The notes under the pieces are model-generated. The model worked only from the letters and a program-made list of their open reading frames with translations. It was not told the DNA's origin and made no database searches. Both the position numbers and the translations under genes were made by a program. DNA of 16,016 nt. It comes from Lachnospiraceae bacterium UBA3863. Lineage in GTDB: Bacteria > Bacillota > Clostridia > Lachnospirales > Lachnospiraceae. Below are positions 4,644 through 12,029 of the stretch, piece after piece; the first letter of the stretch is position 1, and each line of letters starts with the position of its first letter. The stretch is taken from positions 1,466-17,481 of the forward strand of contig DGGX01000153.1 of NCBI GenBank assembly GCA_002392385.1, in the 5' to 3' direction.

Positions 4644-6416
4644 ATGGATAAAAGGACAGAGACAGCGTCTGCGGACCAGGGCAGGGAAAGGACCCTGCGG
4701 GGCGGCCTGGCCGCGGCAATCCTGAGTGTACCGGCAGCTTACTATTATGTGGACCAGGTCCTGATCAAGGCGGACGTTCCGGGCGGTCCCCGCGGCTGTA
4801 TCCAGGCACTGGTTTTCACTTTGATCTACGCCGCCGCGGTGGAGCTGTGGACAGGCGCGCAGGAGCGTGACCTTGCAGGAAAAGAGAGATACGTGCCGGC
4901 GGAATCCCGCTTCTGGCTCCTGTGCCTTCTGGCGGAGGGGGCAGGATTCGCTATCAGTGGCGTGCAGGGCGGCAGCAGGGGCTTCTGGCAGGTGCTGCTG
5001 TGGCATGTGACGGCGGTCCTCTATGTGCTGGCCAGGACAGGCCAGTTCACGGCAGGGAGGAGCGGGATCTTCACGGGCAGGGACCTGCTGCAGGGCTTCC
5101 TGGTCCTGCCCTGGACCAACTATCTGCTGAGGATCAGGACCCTCGTCCGCGGGATCGCCGAGGCTGTCGGCAGAAGGCGGGAGAGAGCAGCGCAGAAGGG
5201 CGAACAGGGCCAGGCAGAAGAAGCGGAGGCAGGGACCGTGCGGGCACCTTCCCGCACTTCCGGCGCGGCCCTTGTTGTGCTCAGCATAGTTCTGGCGGCC
5301 TTCCTGGGCCTGTATGCCTGGGGACAGCTGGCCGCGGCCAGCAGCAGTTTTGCCAGGCTGGGAGAGTGGCTGCTGCGTCCCGTGGACAGTATTCTCCGAT
5401 TCCTGAGCAGGGAGTGGGACGCCTTCCTGGATGTCATAGGAGAGAAGCTTGCCATCCTGCTCCTGTCCCTACCGGTGGGCGCCTGGCTCTACGGCCTTGT
5501 CGGCGGCGCCCTGAAGAGGGAGCCGGAGGCGGGCACGGCAGACCGCATCCGGGCAGACCTGGAGAAGCGCAGACGCATTCCCGCTCTGACCCTGTATCTG
5601 ACGGCAGCCGTCCTGACGGCGGTCTATGTCCTTTTCTTCTGCGTCCAGGCTGCGGAAGTCGCCGCCCGGATGCTGCCGGCAGGGGGCGGAGATGTGATCA
5701 CACCCTTCTCTGCCATGACCTTCGCTGTCAGCGGCTTCTGGGAGCTGTGCAGGATCCTGCTCCTGAACCTGGCGGTACTGGCTGTCAGCACTTTCTTCTG
5801 CAGGCGGAGCCCCCTGGAGGGAGGCCCTGCCAGGATCGCCGGCCTGGCGCTGATCCTGTGTTCTCTGGCCCTGGCCCTTCTCAACGCGGCCAAACTGGCC
5901 CTCTACATCCGTCTCTGCGGGTACACGCCCCGGCGGATCGTGGCCGGCTGGGTCCTGCTGGTCCTCATGTGCTGTGTGTGGATCGCGGGACTGCGCCTGT
6001 TCAGGACCTTCAACGCCGCCGGCCTGGCCATCCGGCTGACAGCGGTCTCTTTAGCCCTGCTGTGCTGCCTGGGGATCGAGCCCTTCTGCATCCGGGACAA
6101 CCTGGCCCGGTACACGGCAGGCATAGAAAATGCGCCGGACACAGCCCTCCTTGAGGAGTGCCGCTTCGACGCACAGGGCGAAGTTCTGGAATATACGCAG
6201 ATCCTGTTGGATGCCGGCTGGTTCCCGGGCCGGGACAGCGACGAGATCTATCAGCTCTACGGCGGGATCCTGGTGCGGGAGGACACGTGGTCCTACTGGC
6301 CGGACGACGGCAGTGCCTGGTTCTGGGAGATCCCTCTGCGCCGCCCGGACGGCGGGACGCGGATCCTCAGGGTGAACTTTGACGGGGGATCCTGTACCGG
6401 AGCGGGGTGGGAGTGA
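4644..6416 (+). CDS. Large multi-pass membrane protein, DUF4153/DUF4173-like
   Basis: 590-aa polytopic membrane protein. Hydrophobic segments occur at about residues 20-40, 52-72, 88-106, 112-132, 208-230, 265-290, 315-340, 355-380, 395-418, 425-447 and 460-480. A charged, soluble linker rich in E, K, R and Q spans about 165-205, and a soluble C-terminal domain spans about 490-590. The segment ALYIRLCGYTPRRIVAGW (about 415-432) resembles the conserved region of DUF4153/DUF4173 membrane proteins; I am unsure which of the two names applies. These are widespread in Firmicutes, have no known function and often accompany HTH/DUF2975 modules, as here. The start at 4644 rests on the GGAGGG inside the preceding terminator arm. 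It is followed by its own terminator. Confidence 0.75.
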   Translation: MDKRTETASADQGRERTLRGGLAAAILSVPAAYYYVDQVLIKADVPGGPRGCIQALVFTLIYAAAVELWTGAQERDLAGKERYVPAESRFWLLCLLAEGAGFAISGVQGGSRGFWQVLLWHVTAVLYVLARTGQFTAGRSGIFTGRDLLQGFLVLPWTNYLLRIRTLVRGIAEAVGRRRERAAQKGEQGQAEEAEAGTVRAPSRTSGAALVVLSIVLAAFLGLYAWGQLAAASSSFARLGEWLLRPVDSILRFLSREWDAFLDVIGEKLAILLLSLPVGAWLYGLVGGALKREPEAGTADRIRADLEKRRRIPALTLYLTAAVLTAVYVLFFCVQAAEVAARMLPAGGGDVITPFSAMTFAVSGFWELCRILLLNLAVLAVSTFFCRRSPLEGGPARIAGLALILCSLALALLNAAKLALYIRLCGYTPRRIVAGWVLLVLMCCVWIAGLRLFRTFNAAGLAIRLTAVSLALLCCLGIEPFCIRDNLARYTAGIENAPDTALLEECRFDAQGEVLEYTQILLDAGWFPGRDSDEIYQLYGGILVREDTWSYWPDDGSAWFWEIPLRRPDGGTRILRVNFDGGSCTGAGWE

Positions 6417-6427
6417 GAAGATACAAC

Positions 6428-6447
6428 TGAGACAGATTAATGAGACA
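6428..6447 (+). promoter_or_regulatory. TGAGACA direct repeat, possible activator site
   Basis: TGAGACA occurs at 6428-6434 and 6441-6447 (13 bp apart), about 160-180 bp upstream of the sigma-54 promoter, the distance at which enhancer-binding activators usually bind. A third AGACA follows at about 6475. There is no palindrome, so support is limited to position and repetition. Confidence 0.25.
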
Positions 6448-6489
6448 TCTTTAACAGAACGGTGATACAGGTAAGACAATGTGGGCAGA

Positions 6490-6523
6490 GGGAGCCGCAG
6501 ATGACGGCTCCCCTGTCTTTTTT
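6490..6523 (+). terminator. Intrinsic terminator after the DUF4153-like gene
   Basis: GGGAGCCG (6490-6497) pairs with CGGCTCCC (6505-6512) around a 7-nt loop, followed by CTGTC and six T. It ends the membrane-protein transcription unit and insulates the catabolic cluster. Confidence 0.85.
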
Positions 6524-6604
6524 GTGTATATATATAAAAAAGGGCAGAAATACGGCCTTTTTCAGCGGCTGTCATTTTAAATGCGGGAAGGGCACGGAAA
6601 AATC

Positions 6605-6620
6605 TGGTACGGGACATGCT
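6605..6620 (+). promoter_or_regulatory. Sigma-54 (-24/-12) promoter of the catabolic operon
   Basis: TGGTACGGGACATGCT matches the RpoN consensus TGGCACGNNNNTTGCW with two mismatches and keeps the essential GG (6606-6607) and GC (6618-6619) ten bases apart. Transcription would begin near 6631, about 45 nt before the first gene. The sigma-54 activator encoded at the far end of the cluster is the obvious partner. The 150 bp upstream holds room and candidate repeats for an activator site. Confidence 0.7.
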
Positions 6621-6674
6621 GAGAAAAGGGGCAAGAAATCATTCCTGCAACGTGCACAGAAAGGAAGAAAGAGT

Positions 6675-7592
6675 ATGGCAAGGTATTTGGACATGTTGTA
6701 TCAGGAGACACCTGATCCGGAAATCATAGACCGGATCATGGAGGGGAGTGTGGATATGCATATCCACTTCAAACCGGATCCCGGTACAAAGAGGCGTTAT
6801 GACGGTGTTCAGATGGCTGAGGAAGCGGCCAGATTAAAGATGGGCGGAATCGTCCTGAAGAGCCATCATGTTCCTTCGATCTCTGTTGCGGTATGTGCCA
6901 ACAGGCTGGTACCCGAGGTCAGGACATTCGGTTCCTTTGTGATCGACCCTCCGTCCGGCGGTCTTACGGAGATGGGTGTGGAGGCTCTTCTCTTTAACGC
7001 CAGGATGGGCGCCAAGGTGGTGTGGTTCCCGCTGGAGTCGCAGTGGGCGCATGACGGCAATCCCAGAATGAAGGATGTACCGGGACTCTATATTCTGGAC
7101 GACAGAAAGGAACTGAAGCCTGTCATCTATGATTTTCTGAAGATCATCAAGGATTACAACCTGGTGCTCTGCAACGGTCATCTCTCTTTTGAGGAATCCA
7201 TGGTCTTGTTCAGAGAAGCCAGAAAGATGGGAATCGAAAAGCTTGTGGCGACCCATGTTTTCTTTGAGACGATCTGGCCGCCTTATACCATGGAGCAGGC
7301 CGTGGCCTGCGCGGAGGCCGGAGCTTTTCTGGAGCATTGTTACCGGGAATGCGAACCGCTGCTGGGTTCCACAAGGCCGGAGGAGTATGTGGAGTGCATC
7401 CGCCGCACCGGCGCGGAAAGAAATATCCTGTCTACAGATTTCGGCCAGATCACCGACAGTTCACCGGCAGAAGGCATGCGGACATTCGTCGCCACCATGC
7501 TGCAGCTCGGTGTCAGCCCCCATGACGTGGAAATGATGGCCAAGGTGAATCCCTGCAGACTTCTGGACATGGAGTATGTTCAGTATTATTGA
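6675..7592 (+). CDS. DUF6282-like metal-dependent amidohydrolase-type protein
   Basis: 305-aa predicted TIM-barrel hydrolase, resembling DUF6282 family proteins of the amidohydrolase group. An N-terminal metal-binding HxH lies in VDMHIHFKPDP (H29, H31). Further candidate ligands are K62/H64/H65 in LKSHH, H169 in CNGHL, H194 in ATHVF and D255 in STDFG. The order HxH ... H, H, D agrees with the amidohydrolase plan, although K62 is earlier than the carbamylated lysine of classic members. It probably opens an amide, lactone or ester or decarboxylates the operon's substrate; the substrate is not readable. The frame is open far upstream, but GGAAG at 6663-6667, seven bases before ATG 6675, and the sigma-54 promoter at 6605 fix the start. 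It is the first gene of a five-gene operon. Confidence 0.75.
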   Translation: MARYLDMLYQETPDPEIIDRIMEGSVDMHIHFKPDPGTKRRYDGVQMAEEAARLKMGGIVLKSHHVPSISVAVCANRLVPEVRTFGSFVIDPPSGGLTEMGVEALLFNARMGAKVVWFPLESQWAHDGNPRMKDVPGLYILDDRKELKPVIYDFLKIIKDYNLVLCNGHLSFEESMVLFREARKMGIEKLVATHVFFETIWPPYTMEQAVACAEAGAFLEHCYRECEPLLGSTRPEEYVECIRRTGAERNILSTDFGQITDSSPAEGMRTFVATMLQLGVSPHDVEMMAKVNPCRLLDMEYVQYY

Positions 7593-7605
7593 AAGGAGTA
7601 GAAAA

Positions 7606-8844
7606 ATGAACGAGAAATCTAAAATCACAGCTGTAGCCTGGAGGGGTCTGATCTGCGCTATGGCGATCAATCTTCTGGGCGGTGCGCAGTTCTGCTGGTC
7701 ACTTCTGGGCTCGACACTGATCAAGGAACACGGGTGGACCAATCTGCAGGCCTCGCTTCCCTATTCAACCATGATGATCGTTACGGCTTTCTGGGCCATG
7801 GTCGTGGGCAAGATCACCGATAAGTACGGTCCGAACCTGCCCCTCAAGCTTGGCGCGGTCTGTGAGTGCCTGGCTCTCTGCATCGCCGGCATCACGGATT
7901 CCTGGTGGATGGTCATGTTCGCTATCGGCATACTTCTGGGCATAGCTTCTACTTCGATCACCTCCAACACAGCTTCCACCGCCATGAAGCTCATGCCGCC
8001 CAAGTATAAGGGCATGGCTTCCGGTATCGTCACAGCACTGTTCGGATGGACCTCCCTCTATATGAGTCCCCTGATCAACAAGCTGCTGTCGGTCACCAGC
8101 ATGAAGGTGACCTTCTGCACCATCGGTATCGTCTGCGGCGTATCCATTTTCATTCTGTCCTTTATCATCCCCAATCCGATCAAGTATCCCGAGCTGGTCG
8201 TCCCTGTGGGCAAAACAGAAGAAGAAAAGGATTATTCCAAATATCAGAATAAGATCAGCACCATCTCCGGAGCCTTGAAGACCAAAGAAGTGTGGATTAT
8301 TTTCTTCCTTTTCTTCTGTGCGGGCATGGCCGGACAGATCCTGGTCTCTCAGGTCTCCACCATTGCGACCGTCAGAGCCGGCGCAGCCAATACCGTTATT
8401 TTTGTCACCCTGACATCCTTCATGAACGGTCTCGGCCGGTTCGGCAACGCGGCCCTCTCCGATAAGATCGGCATTCCCAATACCTGGAGAACCCTCTTCA
8501 TCGGAACGATCATCGGCATGATCATCCTCTTCAATGCACACAATGTGCCTGTCATGATCTTCGCCACTATTTTCATCGGCTTCTTCTTCGGCGGCGGTGT
8601 AGGCGTGATCTGGAGTACGACGGCAGCTGTTTACGGAAGAAAATATGTGACATCCATCTATGGATTTACGACCCTCGGAAACAGTCTCGCTGCCTTTGTA
8701 GGACCTACCATCGCCTCCATGTGTATCGACGGTTCCGGTGATTATACGGCTGCTTTTATCACGGTCGTTGTATTCCAGGTCCTCGGCCTGATTGCCAGCT
8801 TTGGAATCAAGGACAAGTATACAGAAGCGGAACAGATGAAGTGA
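7606..8844 (+). CDS. MFS transporter, OFA (oxalate/formate antiporter-like) type
   Basis: 412-aa major facilitator with about twelve membrane helices. The loop between helices 2 and 3 has the MFS signature GKITDKYG (G68, D72, G75), echoed in the second half by the loop containing ALSDKIG. The overall pattern, with an AQFCWSLLG start of helix 1 and a GGGVGVIWS stretch late in the protein, resembles the oxalate/formate (monocarboxylate) antiporter group, so an organic anion is the likely cargo; this is inferred from family likeness. AAGGAG at 7593-7598, seven bases from ATG 7606, sets the start 13 bp after the previous stop. An upstream in-frame ATG at 7576 lies inside the preceding gene and has no such site. 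Confidence 0.85.
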   Translation: MNEKSKITAVAWRGLICAMAINLLGGAQFCWSLLGSTLIKEHGWTNLQASLPYSTMMIVTAFWAMVVGKITDKYGPNLPLKLGAVCECLALCIAGITDSWWMVMFAIGILLGIASTSITSNTASTAMKLMPPKYKGMASGIVTALFGWTSLYMSPLINKLLSVTSMKVTFCTIGIVCGVSIFILSFIIPNPIKYPELVVPVGKTEEEKDYSKYQNKISTISGALKTKEVWIIFFLFFCAGMAGQILVSQVSTIATVRAGAANTVIFVTLTSFMNGLGRFGNAALSDKIGIPNTWRTLFIGTIIGMIILFNAHNVPVMIFATIFIGFFFGGGVGVIWSTTAAVYGRKYVTSIYGFTTLGNSLAAFVGPTIASMCIDGSGDYTAAFITVVVFQVLGLIASFGIKDKYTEAEQMK

Positions 8845-8869
8845 TCCGGTCATCAGGAGGGAAGGGATT

Positions 8870-9649
8870 ATGTCAAACAGTATCAGGGGTAAGGTCGCCA
8901 TTGTCACAGGCGCCAGTTCCGGCATCGGGACCGGCATAGCCAGAAGATATCTGGAAGAAGGCGCGAAAGTATGCCTTGCCGTCAGAAAAACCGAAGAAAC
9001 ACAGAAGATGTTTGAAGATTTCGGCTTCGATCAGGAGAACTGGTTTGTACAGAAGTGCGATGTCCGGAATCTGGAAGACATCCGCGAAATGGTGCGCAGG
9101 ACAGTGGAGAGATTCGGGACCGTGGATATCATGGTGGCCAATTCCGGCATCCAGCTGCGTGCCCCTTTCCTGGAGGTCACAGAAGAAGACTATGACACTG
9201 TTCTGGATACCAATCTGAAAGGCTCCTTCTTCTGTGCCCAGGAAGCCGGCAGGGTGATGGCGGCCAACGGCGGCGGCTCGATCATTTTCATCGGTTCAGT
9301 GGGATCTGTGCAGGCCAACCCCAATGTCACCACCTATGGGGCATCCAAGGGAGGTCTTAAGGCACTGACCATGCATGTGGCTCTGGACTTGGGCCAGTAT
9401 GGCATTCGCTGCAATTGTGTAGCACCGGGTACTGTGCGGTCCAATATCAACAAGTACAGGCTACAGGATCCCCGACAGGAGCAGGCCAGCAGAGATGTCA
9501 ATATGCTGAACATACTGGCGGAGCCGGAAGACTGCGGCGGCATTGCCGTTTTCCTTGCCAGTGATGATTCACGTTTTATTACCGGTGAGCAGATCATGCT
9601 TGACGGAGGTACAACGGTCAAAGCGGCCCCTTTGTGGGTAAGGAGTTGA
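8870..9649 (+). CDS. SDR family oxidoreductase
   Basis: 259-aa classical short-chain dehydrogenase/reductase. The nucleotide-binding TGASSGIG motif is at residues 13-20. The structural NAG appears as NSG (91-93), and the catalytic tetrad N115, S143, Y156 and K160 is complete (YGASK). The C-terminal FITGEQIMLDGG is also typical. It most likely oxidises a hydroxyl group of the operon's substrate with NAD(P). No acidic residue is evident at the end of the second strand (CLAVRK, with R39 and K40), which favours NADP but does not prove it. AGGAGG at 8855-8860 lies nine bases before the ATG, and the gene follows the transporter by 25 bp. Confidence 0.9.
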   Translation: MSNSIRGKVAIVTGASSGIGTGIARRYLEEGAKVCLAVRKTEETQKMFEDFGFDQENWFVQKCDVRNLEDIREMVRRTVERFGTVDIMVANSGIQLRAPFLEVTEEDYDTVLDTNLKGSFFCAQEAGRVMAANGGGSIIFIGSVGSVQANPNVTTYGASKGGLKALTMHVALDLGQYGIRCNCVAPGTVRSNINKYRLQDPRQEQASRDVNMLNILAEPEDCGGIAVFLASDDSRFITGEQIMLDGGTTVKAAPLWVRS

Positions 9650-9651
9650 AA

Positions 9652-10722
9652 ATGACAGATTATACGGCGGCCAATCTTGCCTTGAAGGCGGTATGCCCGA
9701 ATAACGAGATCATATGCGATCAGGCGGGTGATCCCTCCGTCATGGTAAAAATACCGAAGATGACCCTCCGCCAGCTGGGACTGGCAGATTCGGATGAGAT
9801 CCATCCAGCCTTTATCATCAACGGCCAGACAGCGGAGTGCCTGTATATAGGCAAGTACGAAAGCGTGGTCAGAAACGGAACAGGGCACTCACTGCCGGGT
9901 GTCTGCCCTACATATGGGATCACTAAGGAAGAGGCTTATGAGTACTGTGTGCCTAAAGGGAGAGGATGGCATCTGGTCACCAAGGTAGAACGGGCCATGC
10001 TGGCCCAGCTCTGCAAGGCCAATGGATTCCTTCCGAAGGGCAACAATGATTTCGGAAAGCATGTTTCCGAGACGACCTACACCGCGATTCCCGCGACCAG
10101 AGGAGAAGACGGTACCCATGTGGTGGAGACGGGGACAGGCCCGCTCAGTTGGTATCATGACGGCACGGCATCCGGTATATCCAACCTCAACGGCAATATC
10201 TGGGAATGGGTCGGCGGCATGCGGCTGGTCTACGGAGAATTACAGATGCTGCCCAATAACGACGGCGCGGATATCCGCAATTCCCAGGCGCCTGACAGCG
10301 GCCTGTGGCGGGCGATCAGTGCCGAGGACGGGTCTTATCTGGTCCCGGACGGGAAGGGGACGACTCCCGGTTCGATCAAGCAGAGCTGGAATGGAGGACA
10401 GTGGGTCTGGACGGCCAGAGCCGCGGAGAATCCCGGCCTGCACTGGTGTAACTTTGAATCCGCAACGCATGACGAGACGATCGGCGCAAAGGCACTTCTC
10501 ATGCTCCAGATCCTTGGCGCGCATCCCTATGATGCCCTGGGCGGTGCGTTTGAGGGCTTTGATTTCTGGTCCAATACGGCAGAGCCAGAGACCGCTTTTG
10601 ACTACAGCGGGAGATGGAACAGCCGTTATGCATCGAGTTGCTTCAATGCCAGCGGCTCACATCCGAGAGATTTCAAGAATGACTTCGCCGGATTCCGGGT
10701 CGCCTACGCCGAGATCGGATAG
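9652..10722 (+). CDS. FGE/SUMF1-like (C-type lectin fold) protein
   Basis: 356-aa protein with the formylglycine-generating-enzyme/sulfatase-modifying-factor type fold. The signature NLNGNIWEWVGG is at residues 178-189, followed by the MLPNN segment (199-203). The C-terminal block SGRWNSRYASSCFNASGSHP (319-338) ending in FAGFRVAY (345-352) is also typical. The layout is closer to the lectin-fold proteins seen in gut phages and diversity-generating systems than to true FGE; only one cysteine (C330) lies in the C-terminal block, so FGE catalysis is doubtful. AAGGAG at 9640-9645, six bases before ATG 9652, fixes the start two bases past the SDR stop, so it is translationally linked to metabolic enzymes. 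No reverse transcriptase or template repeat is visible. Its role in the operon is unknown; binding of a ligand or of the cell surface is possible. Confidence 0.75.
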   Translation: MTDYTAANLALKAVCPNNEIICDQAGDPSVMVKIPKMTLRQLGLADSDEIHPAFIINGQTAECLYIGKYESVVRNGTGHSLPGVCPTYGITKEEAYEYCVPKGRGWHLVTKVERAMLAQLCKANGFLPKGNNDFGKHVSETTYTAIPATRGEDGTHVVETGTGPLSWYHDGTASGISNLNGNIWEWVGGMRLVYGELQMLPNNDGADIRNSQAPDSGLWRAISAEDGSYLVPDGKGTTPGSIKQSWNGGQWVWTARAAENPGLHWCNFESATHDETIGAKALLMLQILGAHPYDALGGAFEGFDFWSNTAEPETAFDYSGRWNSRYASSCFNASGSHPRDFKNDFAGFRVAYAEIG

Positions 10723-10757
10723 GGCCGGACGGGAAGTATTCACTACAGGAGACCAGT

Positions 10758-11948
10758 ATGGTTCATTATAGATTTGCGACAGAGGAACAGATCGAACTTG
10801 CCAATGGCGCACGCAAGATCTGTGAGGACCTGCTCAGACCGCAGCTGGAGGAACTCGAAAAGGCAGACGGAGGACGGGGCAGGTATCCTATGGACGTCCA
10901 CCAGGCTCTTGCAGATGCCGGGTATTACGGGATGAATATTCCGGAAGAATACGGCGGACTGGGTCTGGATATCGTAACACGCGCTGTCATAGCGGAAGAG
11001 ATTGCCACAGTCGATTCCGGATTCGCTTTTGCCTTCACCAATGCCGGGAATTATTTCAACACCATCATGGAGACCGGTATTTCGGAGGACGAGAAGCAGC
11101 GCTGGGCGATGCGGATCCTGAGCGGCGAGGCGATCGGGGCTTTCGCGCTCACGGAAGCAGATGCCGGCTCGGATGCGGCAGCTATGAGAACATCCGCCGT
11201 TTGGGACGCATCGACACAGGAGTGGGTGATCAACGGTGTAAAATGCTTCTGCTCCAACGGCCCGATCGCGAACTTCTTCTTCATTGCGGCGTGGACGGAC
11301 AGGAGTCAGCGTGCGAGTAAGGGCGTTACGGTATTTCTGGTGGAGAAGGAGCGGGGCATACAGGTCGGGAAGAAGGAAAACAAGATGGGCCTGAAGACAT
11401 CCGAAACATCAGAGATCATTCTGGAGGATGTGCGGGTCCCGGCCGATCATGTGGTGGGAGAGGTCGGCAGCGGCTTCACCAAGGCGCTGGCCATGATCAA
11501 TGAAGAAGGGCGTGTCATAGGCCTGGCCTACAATCTGGGCATTGCCCAGGCCTGTCTGGACACAGCGACTGCCTATGCGAAGACACGCAGACAGTTCGGA
11601 AAGAGGATCATTGACCAACAGGCTGTCGGTTTCAAGCTCGTGGACATGGAAGCACGCACGCAGGCATCCAGGGCACTTATGTATGAAGCTCTCTGCTGCA
11701 GAAGGGACGGCAAGGAGCTTGGGATCCTTCCGAATCTGCTGAAGTTCTACTGCTCTGACTGCACCATGCAGACGGCCACAGACGCGGTGCAGATCCTGGG
11801 CGGCTACGGATATATGAAGGACTATCCGGTGGAGAAGCTCATGCGTGACGCCAAGATCTATCAGATTTTCTCCGGCACCAATGAGATCCAGCACAAAAAC
11901 GCTGCCAGAGCCATCGCGGGCAGAGACCCTCTGATGAACAGGAAGTAA
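10758..11948 (+). CDS. Acyl-CoA dehydrogenase
   Basis: 396-aa flavoprotein of the acyl-CoA dehydrogenase family, introducing an alpha-beta double bond into an acyl-CoA with electrons passed to an electron-transfer flavoprotein. The FAD/substrate signature GAFALTEADAGSD (about residues 126-138) and the second signature QILGGYGY are present. The catalytic base is E376 in SGTNEIQ, the position used by short- and medium-chain enzymes. Length is normal and the protein is soluble. AGGAGA (10747-10752) lies five bases before ATG 10758, which is 35 bp after the FGE-like gene. It is the last gene of the sigma-54 operon. No etfAB or CoA ligase is in the window, so activation of the substrate to a CoA ester must be encoded elsewhere. 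Confidence 0.93.
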   Translation: MVHYRFATEEQIELANGARKICEDLLRPQLEELEKADGGRGRYPMDVHQALADAGYYGMNIPEEYGGLGLDIVTRAVIAEEIATVDSGFAFAFTNAGNYFNTIMETGISEDEKQRWAMRILSGEAIGAFALTEADAGSDAAAMRTSAVWDASTQEWVINGVKCFCSNGPIANFFFIAAWTDRSQRASKGVTVFLVEKERGIQVGKKENKMGLKTSETSEIILEDVRVPADHVVGEVGSGFTKALAMINEEGRVIGLAYNLGIAQACLDTATAYAKTRRQFGKRIIDQQAVGFKLVDMEARTQASRALMYEALCCRRDGKELGILPNLLKFYCSDCTMQTATDAVQILGGYGYMKDYPVEKLMRDAKIYQIFSGTNEIQHKNAARAIAGRDPLMNRK

Positions 11949-11972
11949 GGTTATAAATTACCCCCTTTTGAA

Positions 11973-12014
11973 AGAAAGACCCAGGGCGGCTGACTGCCGG
12001 CTCCGGGTCTTTCT
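11973..12014. terminator. Bidirectional intrinsic terminator between convergent genes
   Basis: AGAAAGACCC (11973-11982) pairs with GGGTCTTTCT (12005-12014). The stem ends are A/T-rich in both directions (TTTCT on +, TTTCTTTC on -), as expected between the operon end and the convergent regulator gene. Confidence 0.7.
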
Positions 12015-12029
12015 GCTGCGCTGACTTTA

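Noticed and set aside
7765..8937. Minus-strand 390-aa open frame rich in D, G and H
   Set aside because: Antisense to the MFS transporter; its composition is that expected from reading membrane-helix codons backwards.
9652..10722. Active diversity-generating retroelement
   Set aside because: Only a target-like protein fold is present; no reverse transcriptase, accessory gene or template repeat occurs in the window.
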